This document shows, piece after piece, positions 1-5,928 of a stretch of 7,004 nt of DNA. Positions within the stretch are counted from its first letter, which is position 1; each line of letters opens with the position of its first letter. The stretch comes from an uncultured bacterium. GTDB lineage: Bacteria; Methylomirabilota; Methylomirabilia; Rokubacteriales; CSP1-6. A program made the position numbers and the translations under genes. The notes below the pieces were generated by a model. The model worked only from the letters and a program-made list of their open reading frames with translations. It searched no databases and was not told where the DNA came from. Where the stretch lies: NCBI GenBank assembly GCA_946479205.1, contig CAMLFJ010000178.1, positions 1 to 7,004 of the forward strand, read 5' to 3'.

Positions 1-131
1 TGGCGCGGCTGCGGCGGGTCTTCGATCCCGACTCCATCATGAATCCCGGCAAGCTGCTGCCCTCGCATCCGGCCTGCGGCGAGGGCTTCCGGCCCGCCGC
101 GCGCCCGCTGCCCGCCGGAACCTGGATCTGA
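1..131 (+). CDS. glcD: Glycolate oxidase FAD subunit GlcD, C-terminal fragment
   Basis: Only the last 42 codons are in the window, read in the frame whose first full codon is at 3-5, with TGA at 129-131. They contain the sequence FDPDSIMNPGKLLP, the hallmark C-terminal end of the FAD-linked oxidase C domain of GlcD and D-lactate dehydrogenase-type flavoproteins. A tail of about 22 residues follows, ending GTWI. In the family this subunit carries FAD and oxidises glycolate (or D-lactate) to the 2-oxoacid, passing electrons to GlcE and GlcF. The flavin domain and active site lie upstream and cannot be inspected. Assignment to GlcD rests on this short motif plus the directly following glcE and glcF; another FAD-linked 2-hydroxyacid dehydrogenase of the same fold is the alternative. 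Confidence 0.8.
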   Translation, partial: ARLRRVFDPDSIMNPGKLLPSHPACGEGFRPAARPLPAGTWI

Positions 132-133
132 GC

Positions 134-1444
134 GTGGCCGTCTCCGCGGGGGCGGTTCACGAGGCGCTGGCCGACATCGCCGGGCGCGAGCACTGCCTGC
201 GCGACGCGCCCGCGCTGGCCCGCTCTGCCATCGACGGGATGGTGCCCTCCGTGGTGGTGCGTCCGGCCACCGCGGACGAGGTGAGCCGGGTCGTCGCGCT
301 CTGCGCGGCGGAGCGCCTCGCCCTGGCGCCGCGCGGGGCCGGCACCAGCACCGGGCTCGGCAACCCGCCGCGCCGGCTCGACGTGGTGCTCGAGCTCGGC
401 CGAATGCGCGCGGTGCGCGAGTACGTTCCGGAGGACATGGTGGCGACGGTGGAAGCCGGCGCGACCCTCGACGCGCTCGCGGCCCACTTCACCTCGCATC
501 GCCAGGCGCTCACGCTCGATCCCCCGGGCGGCGGCGCGCGCAGCGTGGGCGGCGTGCTGGCCACGCACGCCAGCGGCCCGCTCCGCTTCCGTTACGGCAC
601 CGGGCGCGACCTGCTGCTGGGCGCGCGCTTCGTGCAGGCGGACGGCACGCTGACCTGGGGGGGCGCCAAGGTCGTCAAGTCGGTGACGGGCTACGACGTG
701 CCGAAGCTCCTGGTCGGCTCGCTCGGCACCCTCGGCGTGCTCGTCGAGGTCACCCTGCGGCTGCACCCGATGCCGCCGGCCTCGCGCACGTGGCGGCTCG
801 GGTTCCCCTCGCGCGAGGCCGCGGGTCTGTTCCTGGCCGGGCTGCTCGACTCGCCGCTCCAGCCCGATCGCGCGGCGCTGCTCGACGCCGCCGGGCTGGG
901 CAGGGCCGGGCTCGCCGTCGACGCGATCGGGCTCCTGCTCTCGATCAGCAGCGCGCCCGAGGCCGTCGAGCACCAGGGCCGGGCCCTGGCCCGGCTCGCG
1001 GCCGAACACGGCGGGCGGAGTGACGAGGTGCCCGACACCGCGTGGGCCGGGCTCGGCGGCGTGGTGGATGGGCCGCTGCTGCTACGCGCGACCGGCGAGC
1101 CCCGGCGCCTGCTGGACTGGGTGGGGGAGGCGCACGCGGCGGCGATCCGCGCAGGCGCCGAGGTGATGGTCCTCGCGCAGCCCGGGCACGGGGTGTTGCA
1201 GCTGTCGGTCCGGAAGGGCTTCGATACCGGCCGTGTCGCGACGGACCTCGTGCTGCCGCTCAGGAGGGCACTCGAGGCCGAGGGTGGCAGCCTGATCGTC
1301 GAGCGCGGACCGGTTGAGCTTAAGGCTCGCTGTGATGTGTGGGGGGTCATCCAACCGGAAATACTAGCGATCATGACCCGGATAAAGACCGAGTTCGATC
1401 CGATGGGCCTGTTGAATCCCGGCCGTTTTGTGGGGGGACTGTGA
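134..1444 (+). CDS. glcE: Glycolate oxidase FAD-binding subunit GlcE
   Basis: 436 residues from the GTG at 134, which lies 2 bases after the glcD stop. An FAD-binding PCMH-type domain spans about residues 38-214. It includes PRGAGTSTGLGN (66-77), the glycine-rich DPPGGGARSVGGVLATHASG (129-148) and KSVTGYDVPKLLVGSLGTLG (182-201), all typical of GlcE. The C-terminal half is the cap-like FAD-oxidase C domain, ending in FDPMGLLNPGRF, which matches the end of GlcD. In the family GlcE is the second flavin-type subunit of the membrane-associated glycolate oxidase complex with GlcD and GlcF. It is longer than E. coli GlcE (about 350 residues), mostly in the C-terminal half. No strong Shine-Dalgarno precedes the GTG, and an in-frame CTG at 128, overlapping the glcD stop as CTGA, is an alternative start. 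The last 43 codons use rare codons and are lower in GC than the rest. Confidence 0.9.
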   Translation: MAVSAGAVHEALADIAGREHCLRDAPALARSAIDGMVPSVVVRPATADEVSRVVALCAAERLALAPRGAGTSTGLGNPPRRLDVVLELGRMRAVREYVPEDMVATVEAGATLDALAAHFTSHRQALTLDPPGGGARSVGGVLATHASGPLRFRYGTGRDLLLGARFVQADGTLTWGGAKVVKSVTGYDVPKLLVGSLGTLGVLVEVTLRLHPMPPASRTWRLGFPSREAAGLFLAGLLDSPLQPDRAALLDAAGLGRAGLAVDAIGLLLSISSAPEAVEHQGRALARLAAEHGGRSDEVPDTAWAGLGGVVDGPLLLRATGEPRRLLDWVGEAHAAAIRAGAEVMVLAQPGHGVLQLSVRKGFDTGRVATDLVLPLRRALEAEGGSLIVERGPVELKARCDVWGVIQPEILAIMTRIKTEFDPMGLLNPGRFVGGL

Positions 1445-2724
1445 GCGCCACGCAGCCGGTCGGCCACGGGCTCGGCGCGTTCGACGCCCAGGATCCGCCC
1501 TCCATGGACGGCCTGCGGGCCTGCGTGCACTGCGGGATCTGCCTGCCGCAGTGCCCGACCTACCGTGTTCTCGGCGAGGAGATGGACTCGCCCCGGGGCC
1601 GTGTCTACCTGATGCGCGCGGCCGCCGAGGACCGGATCGGGCTCACGCCCACCATGGCCCGGCATCTCGACCTCTGCCTCGGCTGTCGCGCCTGTGAGAC
1701 GGCCTGCCCGTCCGGGGTGCCGTTCGGCCAGCTCCTCGAAGCCACGCGGGGCCAGTTCGAGCGCCGCGGCGTCACGGCACCCACGCGGGACAGCGCCACG
1801 CTGCGCTTCATCCTGGAGGTCTTCCCGCATCCCGCCCGGCTCGGCCCCATGCTCCACGCGCTCCGCATGTACCAGTGGACCGGCATGCAGGCGATGGTGC
1901 GGGGGCTCGGCCTGCTGGCCCCCTTCGCGAAGCTGCGCGCGATGGAGGCGCTGCTCCCGCGGGTGCCGCTGCCCGGCGCGCCGCTGCCCGAGCTGATTCC
2001 CGCGCGCGGCCCGGGTTGCGGTCGCGCGGGCCTGCTGCTGGGGTGTGCGCAGCGCTTCTTCTATCCCGACGTCAACGCCGACACCGCGCGGCTCCTCGCG
2101 GCGGCCGGCTACGACGTGGTGGTCCCGCGGGCCCAGGTGTGCTGCGGGGCGCTCCACCTGCACTCCGGGCGCGTCGACGAGTTCCGCGCGATGGCGCGCC
2201 GGTTGATGCCGGCCTTCGCCGACGTGGACGTCATCGTGGTCAATGCGGCGGGCTGCGGATCGGCGCTCAAGGAGTACGGCCACTGGCTTCCGGACGACGC
2301 GGCCCGGTCCTTCGCCGAGCGGGTGCGCGACGTCTCCGAGGTGCTGGCCGACCGCGATCTCCCGCTCCGCGCGATGCCGCAGACCGTGACCTATCACGAC
2401 GCCTGCCACCTGGTGCACGGCCAGAAGATCCGCGCGCAGCCCCGCGAGCTGCTACGCCGGATCCCCGGGCTCACGCTGGTGGACCTGCCGGACTCCGAGC
2501 TCTGCTGCGGCAGTGCGGGGGTCTACAATCTGCTCGAGCCCGAGATGGCCGGCGAGCTGGGCCGGCGCAAGGCGGCATGCATCCGCGAGACCGGAGCCCG
2601 GGTGGTCACCGCGGGCAATCCGGGCTGCCTGATGCAGATCCACCAGCACTGCCGTGAGGCGGGGCTGGACGTCGAGGTCGTGCACCCGGTGACGCTCCTG
2701 GCCCGGGCGCTGGAGGAGCGATGA
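1441..2724 (+). CDS. glcF: Glycolate oxidase iron-sulfur subunit GlcF
   Basis: 427 residues from the GTG at 1441, which overlaps the glcE stop by 4 bases (GTGA). The frame stays open upstream to an ATG at 1339, but that would overlap glcE by over 100 bases, and family members begin close to the first ferredoxin motif. Two [4Fe-4S] motifs are complete: Cys28, Cys31, Cys34, Cys38-Pro, and Cys79, Cys82, Cys85, Cys89-Pro. Two CCG (cysteine-rich, heterodisulfide-reductase-like) domains follow, with CCG at 234-236 and at 355-357. The first is partnered by NAAGCGSALKEYG; the second is flanked by YHDACH before and NPGCLMQ after. This is the standard GlcF architecture and normal length. GlcF passes electrons from the flavin subunits GlcD/GlcE towards the respiratory chain, probably at the inner face of the membrane. 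There is no membrane segment, so the final acceptor is not visible. The CCG domains are homologous to those in LutA further down the operon. Confidence 0.92.
   Translation: MSATQPVGHGLGAFDAQDPPSMDGLRACVHCGICLPQCPTYRVLGEEMDSPRGRVYLMRAAAEDRIGLTPTMARHLDLCLGCRACETACPSGVPFGQLLEATRGQFERRGVTAPTRDSATLRFILEVFPHPARLGPMLHALRMYQWTGMQAMVRGLGLLAPFAKLRAMEALLPRVPLPGAPLPELIPARGPGCGRAGLLLGCAQRFFYPDVNADTARLLAAAGYDVVVPRAQVCCGALHLHSGRVDEFRAMARRLMPAFADVDVIVVNAAGCGSALKEYGHWLPDDAARSFAERVRDVSEVLADRDLPLRAMPQTVTYHDACHLVHGQKIRAQPRELLRRIPGLTLVDLPDSELCCGSAGVYNLLEPEMAGELGRRKAACIRETGARVVTAGNPGCLMQIHQHCREAGLDVEVVHPVTLLARALEER
2712..2718 (+). promoter_or_regulatory. Shine-Dalgarno for the cupin gene, inside the end of glcF
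   Basis: GGAGGAG lies in the last glcF codons. Its GGAGG core ends 4 bases before the ATG at 2721. It supports that ATG and independent or coupled initiation at the ATGA overlap. Confidence 0.6.
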
Positions 2725-3050
2725 AGATTCGCGTGCGGGATCACGTGAAGGTGGCGGCGGAGAAGATGGTCAAGAGCGGCCTCTCCAGCACCGCGCGCAC
2801 CCAGCTCGATCTCTACTGCGTGGCGCCGGGCCAGTCGCAGACTCCCCACCGGCACGATGGCGAGGACAAGATCTACTACGTGCTCGAGGGAACCGGGCGG
2901 TTTTCGATTGATGGGGCCGAGGAACGGCTGGAGGCGGGCGAGGCGGTGGTGGCGGCCGCCGGCATCGAGCACGGCCTGATCAACGACTCGACCGAGCTCC
3001 TCCTGGTGCTGGTGATGGTCGCGCCGCCACCGCCGCACATGAAGCGCTAG
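2721..3050 (+). CDS. Small single-domain cupin protein
   Basis: 109 residues, starting at an ATG that overlaps the glcF stop (ATGA). It is a single conserved beta-barrel cupin. Motif 1 has the canonical spacing G37-x5-H43-R-H45-x4-K50-x6-G57; motif 2 is G73-x5-A-x-G81-x2-H84-x3-N88. Three histidine ligands (43, 45, 84) are therefore present. The usual glutamate ligand position holds Lys50, with Glu48 and Asp49 next to it, and the motif 2 proline is alanine. There is no signal peptide, so it is probably cytosolic. Cupins of this size may be metal-dependent enzymes, sugar or small-acid binding proteins, or stability or regulatory factors; the sequence does not decide which. Its position exactly between the GlcDEF and LutABC modules suggests a role linked to 2-hydroxyacid or 2-oxoacid metabolism, but that is inference. 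The fold is certain; the function is unknown. Confidence 0.88.
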   Translation: MKIRVRDHVKVAAEKMVKSGLSSTARTQLDLYCVAPGQSQTPHRHDGEDKIYYVLEGTGRFSIDGAEERLEAGEAVVAAAGIEHGLINDSTELLLVLVMVAPPPPHMKR

Positions 3051-3056
3051 GGGCCG

Positions 3057-3797
3057 ATGGCCGCTCCCGTCCGCGCCGCGCTCATGATCACCTGCCTGGG
3101 GGACGTGCTCTTTCCGGAGGTCGGGGTCGCCATGGTGCGGCTGCTCCGGCGCCTCGGGGTCGAGGTGGAGTTTCCCCCGGGCCAGACCTGCTGCGGGATG
3201 CCGCTCTTCAACTCGGGCTACCACCACGACGCGGCCCTCGTGGCGGCCCGCACCGTCAAGGTCTTCGAGGGGGCGGAGCACGTGGTGGTGCCGTCCGGCT
3301 CCTGCGCCTGGATGGTGCGGACCGAGTACCCGGGCCTGCTCAAGCACGATCCGGCGCTGCGCGCGGCCGCGGATTCGATGGCGCGGCGCACCCGGGAGCT
3401 CTCGCAGTTCATCGTCGAGGTCCTCGGGGTGACCACGATCGAATCACCGTTCAAGGGGAAGGTGACCTACCACGACTCCTGCCACCTGCTGCGCGGCCTC
3501 GGCGAGTCGGCCTCGCCGCGCGCCCTCCTGCGCGGGGTGCCCGGCGTGGAGCTGGTCGAGCTGCCGGGAGCCGACGAGTGCTGCGGCTTCGGCGGCTCCT
3601 TCTCGGTGCGGCTGCCCGAGGTGTCCTCGTCGATCCTCGACAAGAAGCTGGCCAACGCGGAGTCCACCGGGGCGCGCTGCCTGGTGGCGTGCGACGCGGG
3701 CTGCCTCATGCAGATGGGCGGCGGACTCACCCGGCGCGGCTCGGCGGTGAAGGCGGTGCACCTGGCCCAGGTGCTCGCGGGCGAGGTCGACGGGTGA
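3057..3797 (+). CDS. lutA: L-lactate oxidation iron-sulfur protein LutA
   Basis: 246 residues from the ATG at 3057, 6 bases after the cupin stop, the widest gap in the cluster. A possible AGGGG at 3049-3053 is a weak ribosome site. The protein is two tandem CCG domains and nothing else, the LutA/YkgE architecture, at the usual length (about 240). The first has Cys13, Cys45-Cys46-Gly47 and SGSCAW (Cys83). The second has YHDSCH (Cys142), Cys175-Cys176-Gly177 and CDAGCLMQ (Cys212, Cys216). In Bacillus subtilis, LutABC is needed for growth on L-lactate, and LutA is thought to carry iron-sulfur clusters of the heterodisulfide-reductase type. LutB and LutC follow directly, which makes the assignment firm. 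The second domain is close to that of GlcF, even at nucleotide level in two patches. Substrate choice (lactate rather than another 2-hydroxyacid) is inferred from the family. Confidence 0.9.
   Translation: MAAPVRAALMITCLGDVLFPEVGVAMVRLLRRLGVEVEFPPGQTCCGMPLFNSGYHHDAALVAARTVKVFEGAEHVVVPSGSCAWMVRTEYPGLLKHDPALRAAADSMARRTRELSQFIVEVLGVTTIESPFKGKVTYHDSCHLLRGLGESASPRALLRGVPGVELVELPGADECCGFGGSFSVRLPEVSSSILDKKLANAESTGARCLVACDAGCLMQMGGGLTRRGSAVKAVHLAQVLAGEVDG
3783..3786 (+). promoter_or_regulatory. Shine-Dalgarno for lutB
   Basis: GAGG, 7 bases before the GTG at 3794. It decides that lutB starts at the GTGA overlap rather than at one of the upstream codons in the same open frame, which extends back to about 3578 inside lutA. 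Confidence 0.55.
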
Positions 3798-5200
3798 GCG
3801 ACGCGCTGCTGCGCACCCCGTTTCCCGAGCGGGCCGGCGCGGCCCTCAAGGACACGTTCCTGCAGGAAGCGCTGAAGATCGCCACCACCAAGTTCATCGA
3901 CCTCCGCAAGGAGTCGTTCGCGGGCTTTCCGGAGGGCGAGGCGCTGCGGGACCAGGCCCGCGCGATCAAGGAGGCCACGCTCCAGCACCTCGACGTGCAC
4001 CTGGAGCGCCTCGCCGACAACGTCGAGCGCCTGGGCGGGCACGTGCACTGGGCCACCACCGCCGAGGAGGCGCGCGAGATGGTCCTGCGTCTCTGCCGGG
4101 ACCGCGGCGTGCGGATGGCGGTGAAGTCGAAGTCCATGGCCACCGAGGAGATCGACCTCAACGAGGCGCTCGAGCACGCCGGGGTCACGCCGGTCGAGAC
4201 CGACCTGGGCGAGTACATCATCCAGCTCGCCCACGAGAAGCCGTCGCACATCATCGCGCCCGCCATCCACAAGACGAAAGGGCAGGTGGCCGAGCTCTTC
4301 TCGCGCGAGCTGCGCGGGGAGTTTCCCGCCGATCCGGAAGTCCTGACCGCGGTGGCGCGGAAGGCCCTGCGCGAGAAGTTTCTCCAGGCCGACATGGGGA
4401 TCACCGGGGCCAACTTCGCGGTGGCCGACACCGGCACCGTGGTCCTGGTCACCAACGAGGGCAATGGCCGCATGGTGACCTCGCTGCCCCGGATCCACGT
4501 GGCCCTCATGGGCGTGGAGAAGGTGATCCCGTCCATGACCGACCTGATGGTGTTCCTGGCCATCCTGGCCCGGAGCGCGACCGGTCAGAAGCTCTCCTCC
4601 TACACGACGCTCGTGCGCGGGCCGCGGCGGGCGGGGGAGCTCGAGGGGCCGGAGGAGTTCCACCTGATCCTGCTCGACAACGGCCGCTCGCGCCAGATCG
4701 CCTCCACCCTGCGGGAGGCGCTCTACTGCCTGCGGTGCGGGGCCTGTCTCAACGTCTGCCCGGTGTATCGCCAGATCGGAGGCCACGCCTACGGCTACAC
4801 GTATCCGGGCCCCATCGGCATCCTGCTCACCGCGATGCTCAAGGGCAACGAGTCGGTGCGCGAGCTGGCCCACGCCTCGTCCCTCTGCGGGGCGTGCAAG
4901 GACGTCTGCCCGGTGCGGATCGACATCCCGCGCATGCTGGTCGAGCTGCGCGAGCATCTCGATCGGGAGAAGATCGCGCCGTGGACCGAGCGGGTGGTGT
5001 TCAAGGCCTTCCGGCGCCTGCTCCTGTCGCCGACCGCCTTCCGGCTCTCCGCGACGGTCGGGCGATGGGCGCAGCGGCCGTTCGTCCGGAACGGGCGGCT
5101 GCGCGGGCTGCCGCTGGTCTTCGGCCGATGGACCAAGACCCGCGACCTGCCGCCGGTGGCGGCCCGGACCTTCCGGGAGCGGTGGAAGGAGCTGCGATGA
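3794..5200 (+). CDS. lutB: L-lactate oxidation iron-sulfur protein LutB
   Basis: 468 residues from the GTG at 3794, overlapping the lutA stop by 4 bases. The usual LutB length is about 470. The N-terminal two thirds form an LUD (DUF162) domain, with VKSKSM (110-115) and MGITGANFAVADTGT (201-215) followed by TNEGNGRM. A ferredoxin-like segment follows: Cys312, Cys315, Cys318, Cys322-Pro, then LCGACKDVCP with Cys365, Cys368 and Cys372. The three-cysteine second motif is the normal LutB form. The C-terminal 70 residues are basic and end in FRERWKELR, as in the DUF3390 tail of the family. LutB is the central iron-sulfur subunit of the LutABC lactate oxidation system, which converts L-lactate to pyruvate in the cytoplasm. 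Its LUD domain is homologous to LutC, encoded next. All cluster cysteines are intact. Confidence 0.93.
   Translation: MSDALLRTPFPERAGAALKDTFLQEALKIATTKFIDLRKESFAGFPEGEALRDQARAIKEATLQHLDVHLERLADNVERLGGHVHWATTAEEAREMVLRLCRDRGVRMAVKSKSMATEEIDLNEALEHAGVTPVETDLGEYIIQLAHEKPSHIIAPAIHKTKGQVAELFSRELRGEFPADPEVLTAVARKALREKFLQADMGITGANFAVADTGTVVLVTNEGNGRMVTSLPRIHVALMGVEKVIPSMTDLMVFLAILARSATGQKLSSYTTLVRGPRRAGELEGPEEFHLILLDNGRSRQIASTLREALYCLRCGACLNVCPVYRQIGGHAYGYTYPGPIGILLTAMLKGNESVRELAHASSLCGACKDVCPVRIDIPRMLVELREHLDREKIAPWTERVVFKAFRRLLLSPTAFRLSATVGRWAQRPFVRNGRLRGLPLVFGRWTKTRDLPPVAARTFRERWKELR
5186..5191 (+). promoter_or_regulatory. Shine-Dalgarno for lutC, inside the end of lutB
   Basis: AAGGAG, 5 bases before the ATG at 5197. 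The good spacing selects this ATG over upstream in-frame codons in the open frame that runs back through lutB. Confidence 0.6.
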
Positions 5201-5928
5201 CCGGCCGGGCCGAGTTCATCGAGCGGATCCGCCGCGAGGTCTCGAAGACCCCGGGCCTCTTCGGCGCCTCGACCGCGCCGCGCCCCGCCGATCCGGTGAC
5301 CGCGGCGGAGACGGTGCGGCGGGAGCTGGCCGAGCGCTGGCCCGAGGCCCTCGAGCGGTTCCGGGTGGAGTTCGAGCGCGTCGCGGGGGTATTCCATCGC
5401 GTCCCGGACCTGGCCGCGGTGCCCGCGGCGATCGGCGCCATCGCCCGCGGGTACGGTGCGAAGAGCCTGGTCACCTGGGATCCCGCCGCGCTCGGCTTCG
5501 ACGCGGCGCCCGCGCTCACCCGCGAGGGCCTGGAGGTCGTCGCCGCGCGCGCGGGGCAGGAGGACGAGGCCGCCCGCCTCCGCCATCGCGAGCAGGCGGC
5601 GCGGGCCCAGGTGGGCGTCACCGGCGCCGACTTCGTGCTCGCGGAGACCGGGACGCTGATCCTGCTCTCCGGGTCGGGCCGCCCGCGCTCGACCTCGCTG
5701 CTGCCCGACGTGCACGTGGCGGTCTTCGGCCGGGACCGGCTGCTCGAGACCCTGGAGCAGGTGGGCGTGATGCTGGAAGCGCTCCACGTGAACCCCGATC
5801 GCGCGATGTCCGGGGCGATGATCAATTTCATCACCGGGCCCTCACGGACCGCCGACATCGAGCTCACCTTGACCCGGGGCGTGCACGGGCCCAAGGAAGT
5901 GCACGCGGTGTTCGTGGAGGCCCCGTGA
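5197..5928 (+). CDS. lutC: L-lactate oxidation protein LutC (LUD domain)
   Basis: 243 residues from the ATG at 5197 (ATGA overlap with lutB), close to the usual LutC length. It is a single LUD domain preceded by a variable N-terminal helix region (MTGRAEFIERIRREV). Diagnostic stretches are VGVTGADFVLAETGT (139-153), a serine/glycine-rich loop with RSTSLLPDVHVAVF, and FITGPSRTADIE (211-222) with GVHGPKEVHAVFVE close to the C-terminus. There are no cysteine cluster motifs, as expected. LutC is the third component of LutABC, required with LutA and LutB for L-lactate oxidation; its separate biochemical role is not settled in the family. The ITGPSRTADIE signature separates LutC from the LUD part of LutB. 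No signal peptide or membrane segment is seen, so it should be cytoplasmic. Confidence 0.92.
   Translation: MTGRAEFIERIRREVSKTPGLFGASTAPRPADPVTAAETVRRELAERWPEALERFRVEFERVAGVFHRVPDLAAVPAAIGAIARGYGAKSLVTWDPAALGFDAAPALTREGLEVVAARAGQEDEAARLRHREQAARAQVGVTGADFVLAETGTLILLSGSGRPRSTSLLPDVHVAVFGRDRLLETLEQVGVMLEALHVNPDRAMSGAMINFITGPSRTADIELTLTRGVHGPKEVHAVFVEAP
5916..5920 (+). promoter_or_regulatory. Shine-Dalgarno for the DUF2203 gene
   Basis: GGAGG, 4 bases before the GTG at 5925, lying in the last codons of lutC. It supports the GTG of the GTGA overlap as the start. Confidence 0.6.

Noticed and set aside
1339..1440. Upstream ATG extension of GlcF
   Set aside because: It would overlap glcE by over 100 bases and add residues with no family similarity. 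The GTG at 1441 gives the overlap pattern seen throughout the operon.
691..2418. 575-codon open frame on the minus strand opposite glcE and glcF
   Set aside because: High GC suppresses stops in antisense frames. The translation is rich in Arg, Ala, His and Gly with no recognisable domain, and it lies opposite two well-supported genes.
3051..3056. Possible promoter or terminator between the cupin gene and lutA
   Set aside because: The gap is only 6 bases, with no hairpin plus T-run and no -35/-10 pair that I could identify.
3578..3793. Upstream extension of LutB into lutA
   Set aside because: The translation there is an Arg/Gly-rich shadow of lutA. The GTG at 3794 has a Shine-Dalgarno and gives the family length.
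4877..4912. Apparent loss of a cysteine in the second iron-sulfur motif of LutB
   Set aside because: The LCGACKDVCP form with three clustered cysteines is the usual one for LutB, so it is not a degraded site.
3467..4957. 496-codon open frame on the minus strand opposite lutA and lutB
   Set aside because: Same compositional shadow effect; the His/Arg/Gly/Leu-rich translation has no family motifs, while the plus strand encodes intact LutA and LutB.
4735..5196. Upstream extension of LutC into lutB
   Set aside because: The translation is an Arg/Ala-rich shadow of lutB; the ATG at 5197 with AAGGAG upstream gives the normal LutC length.
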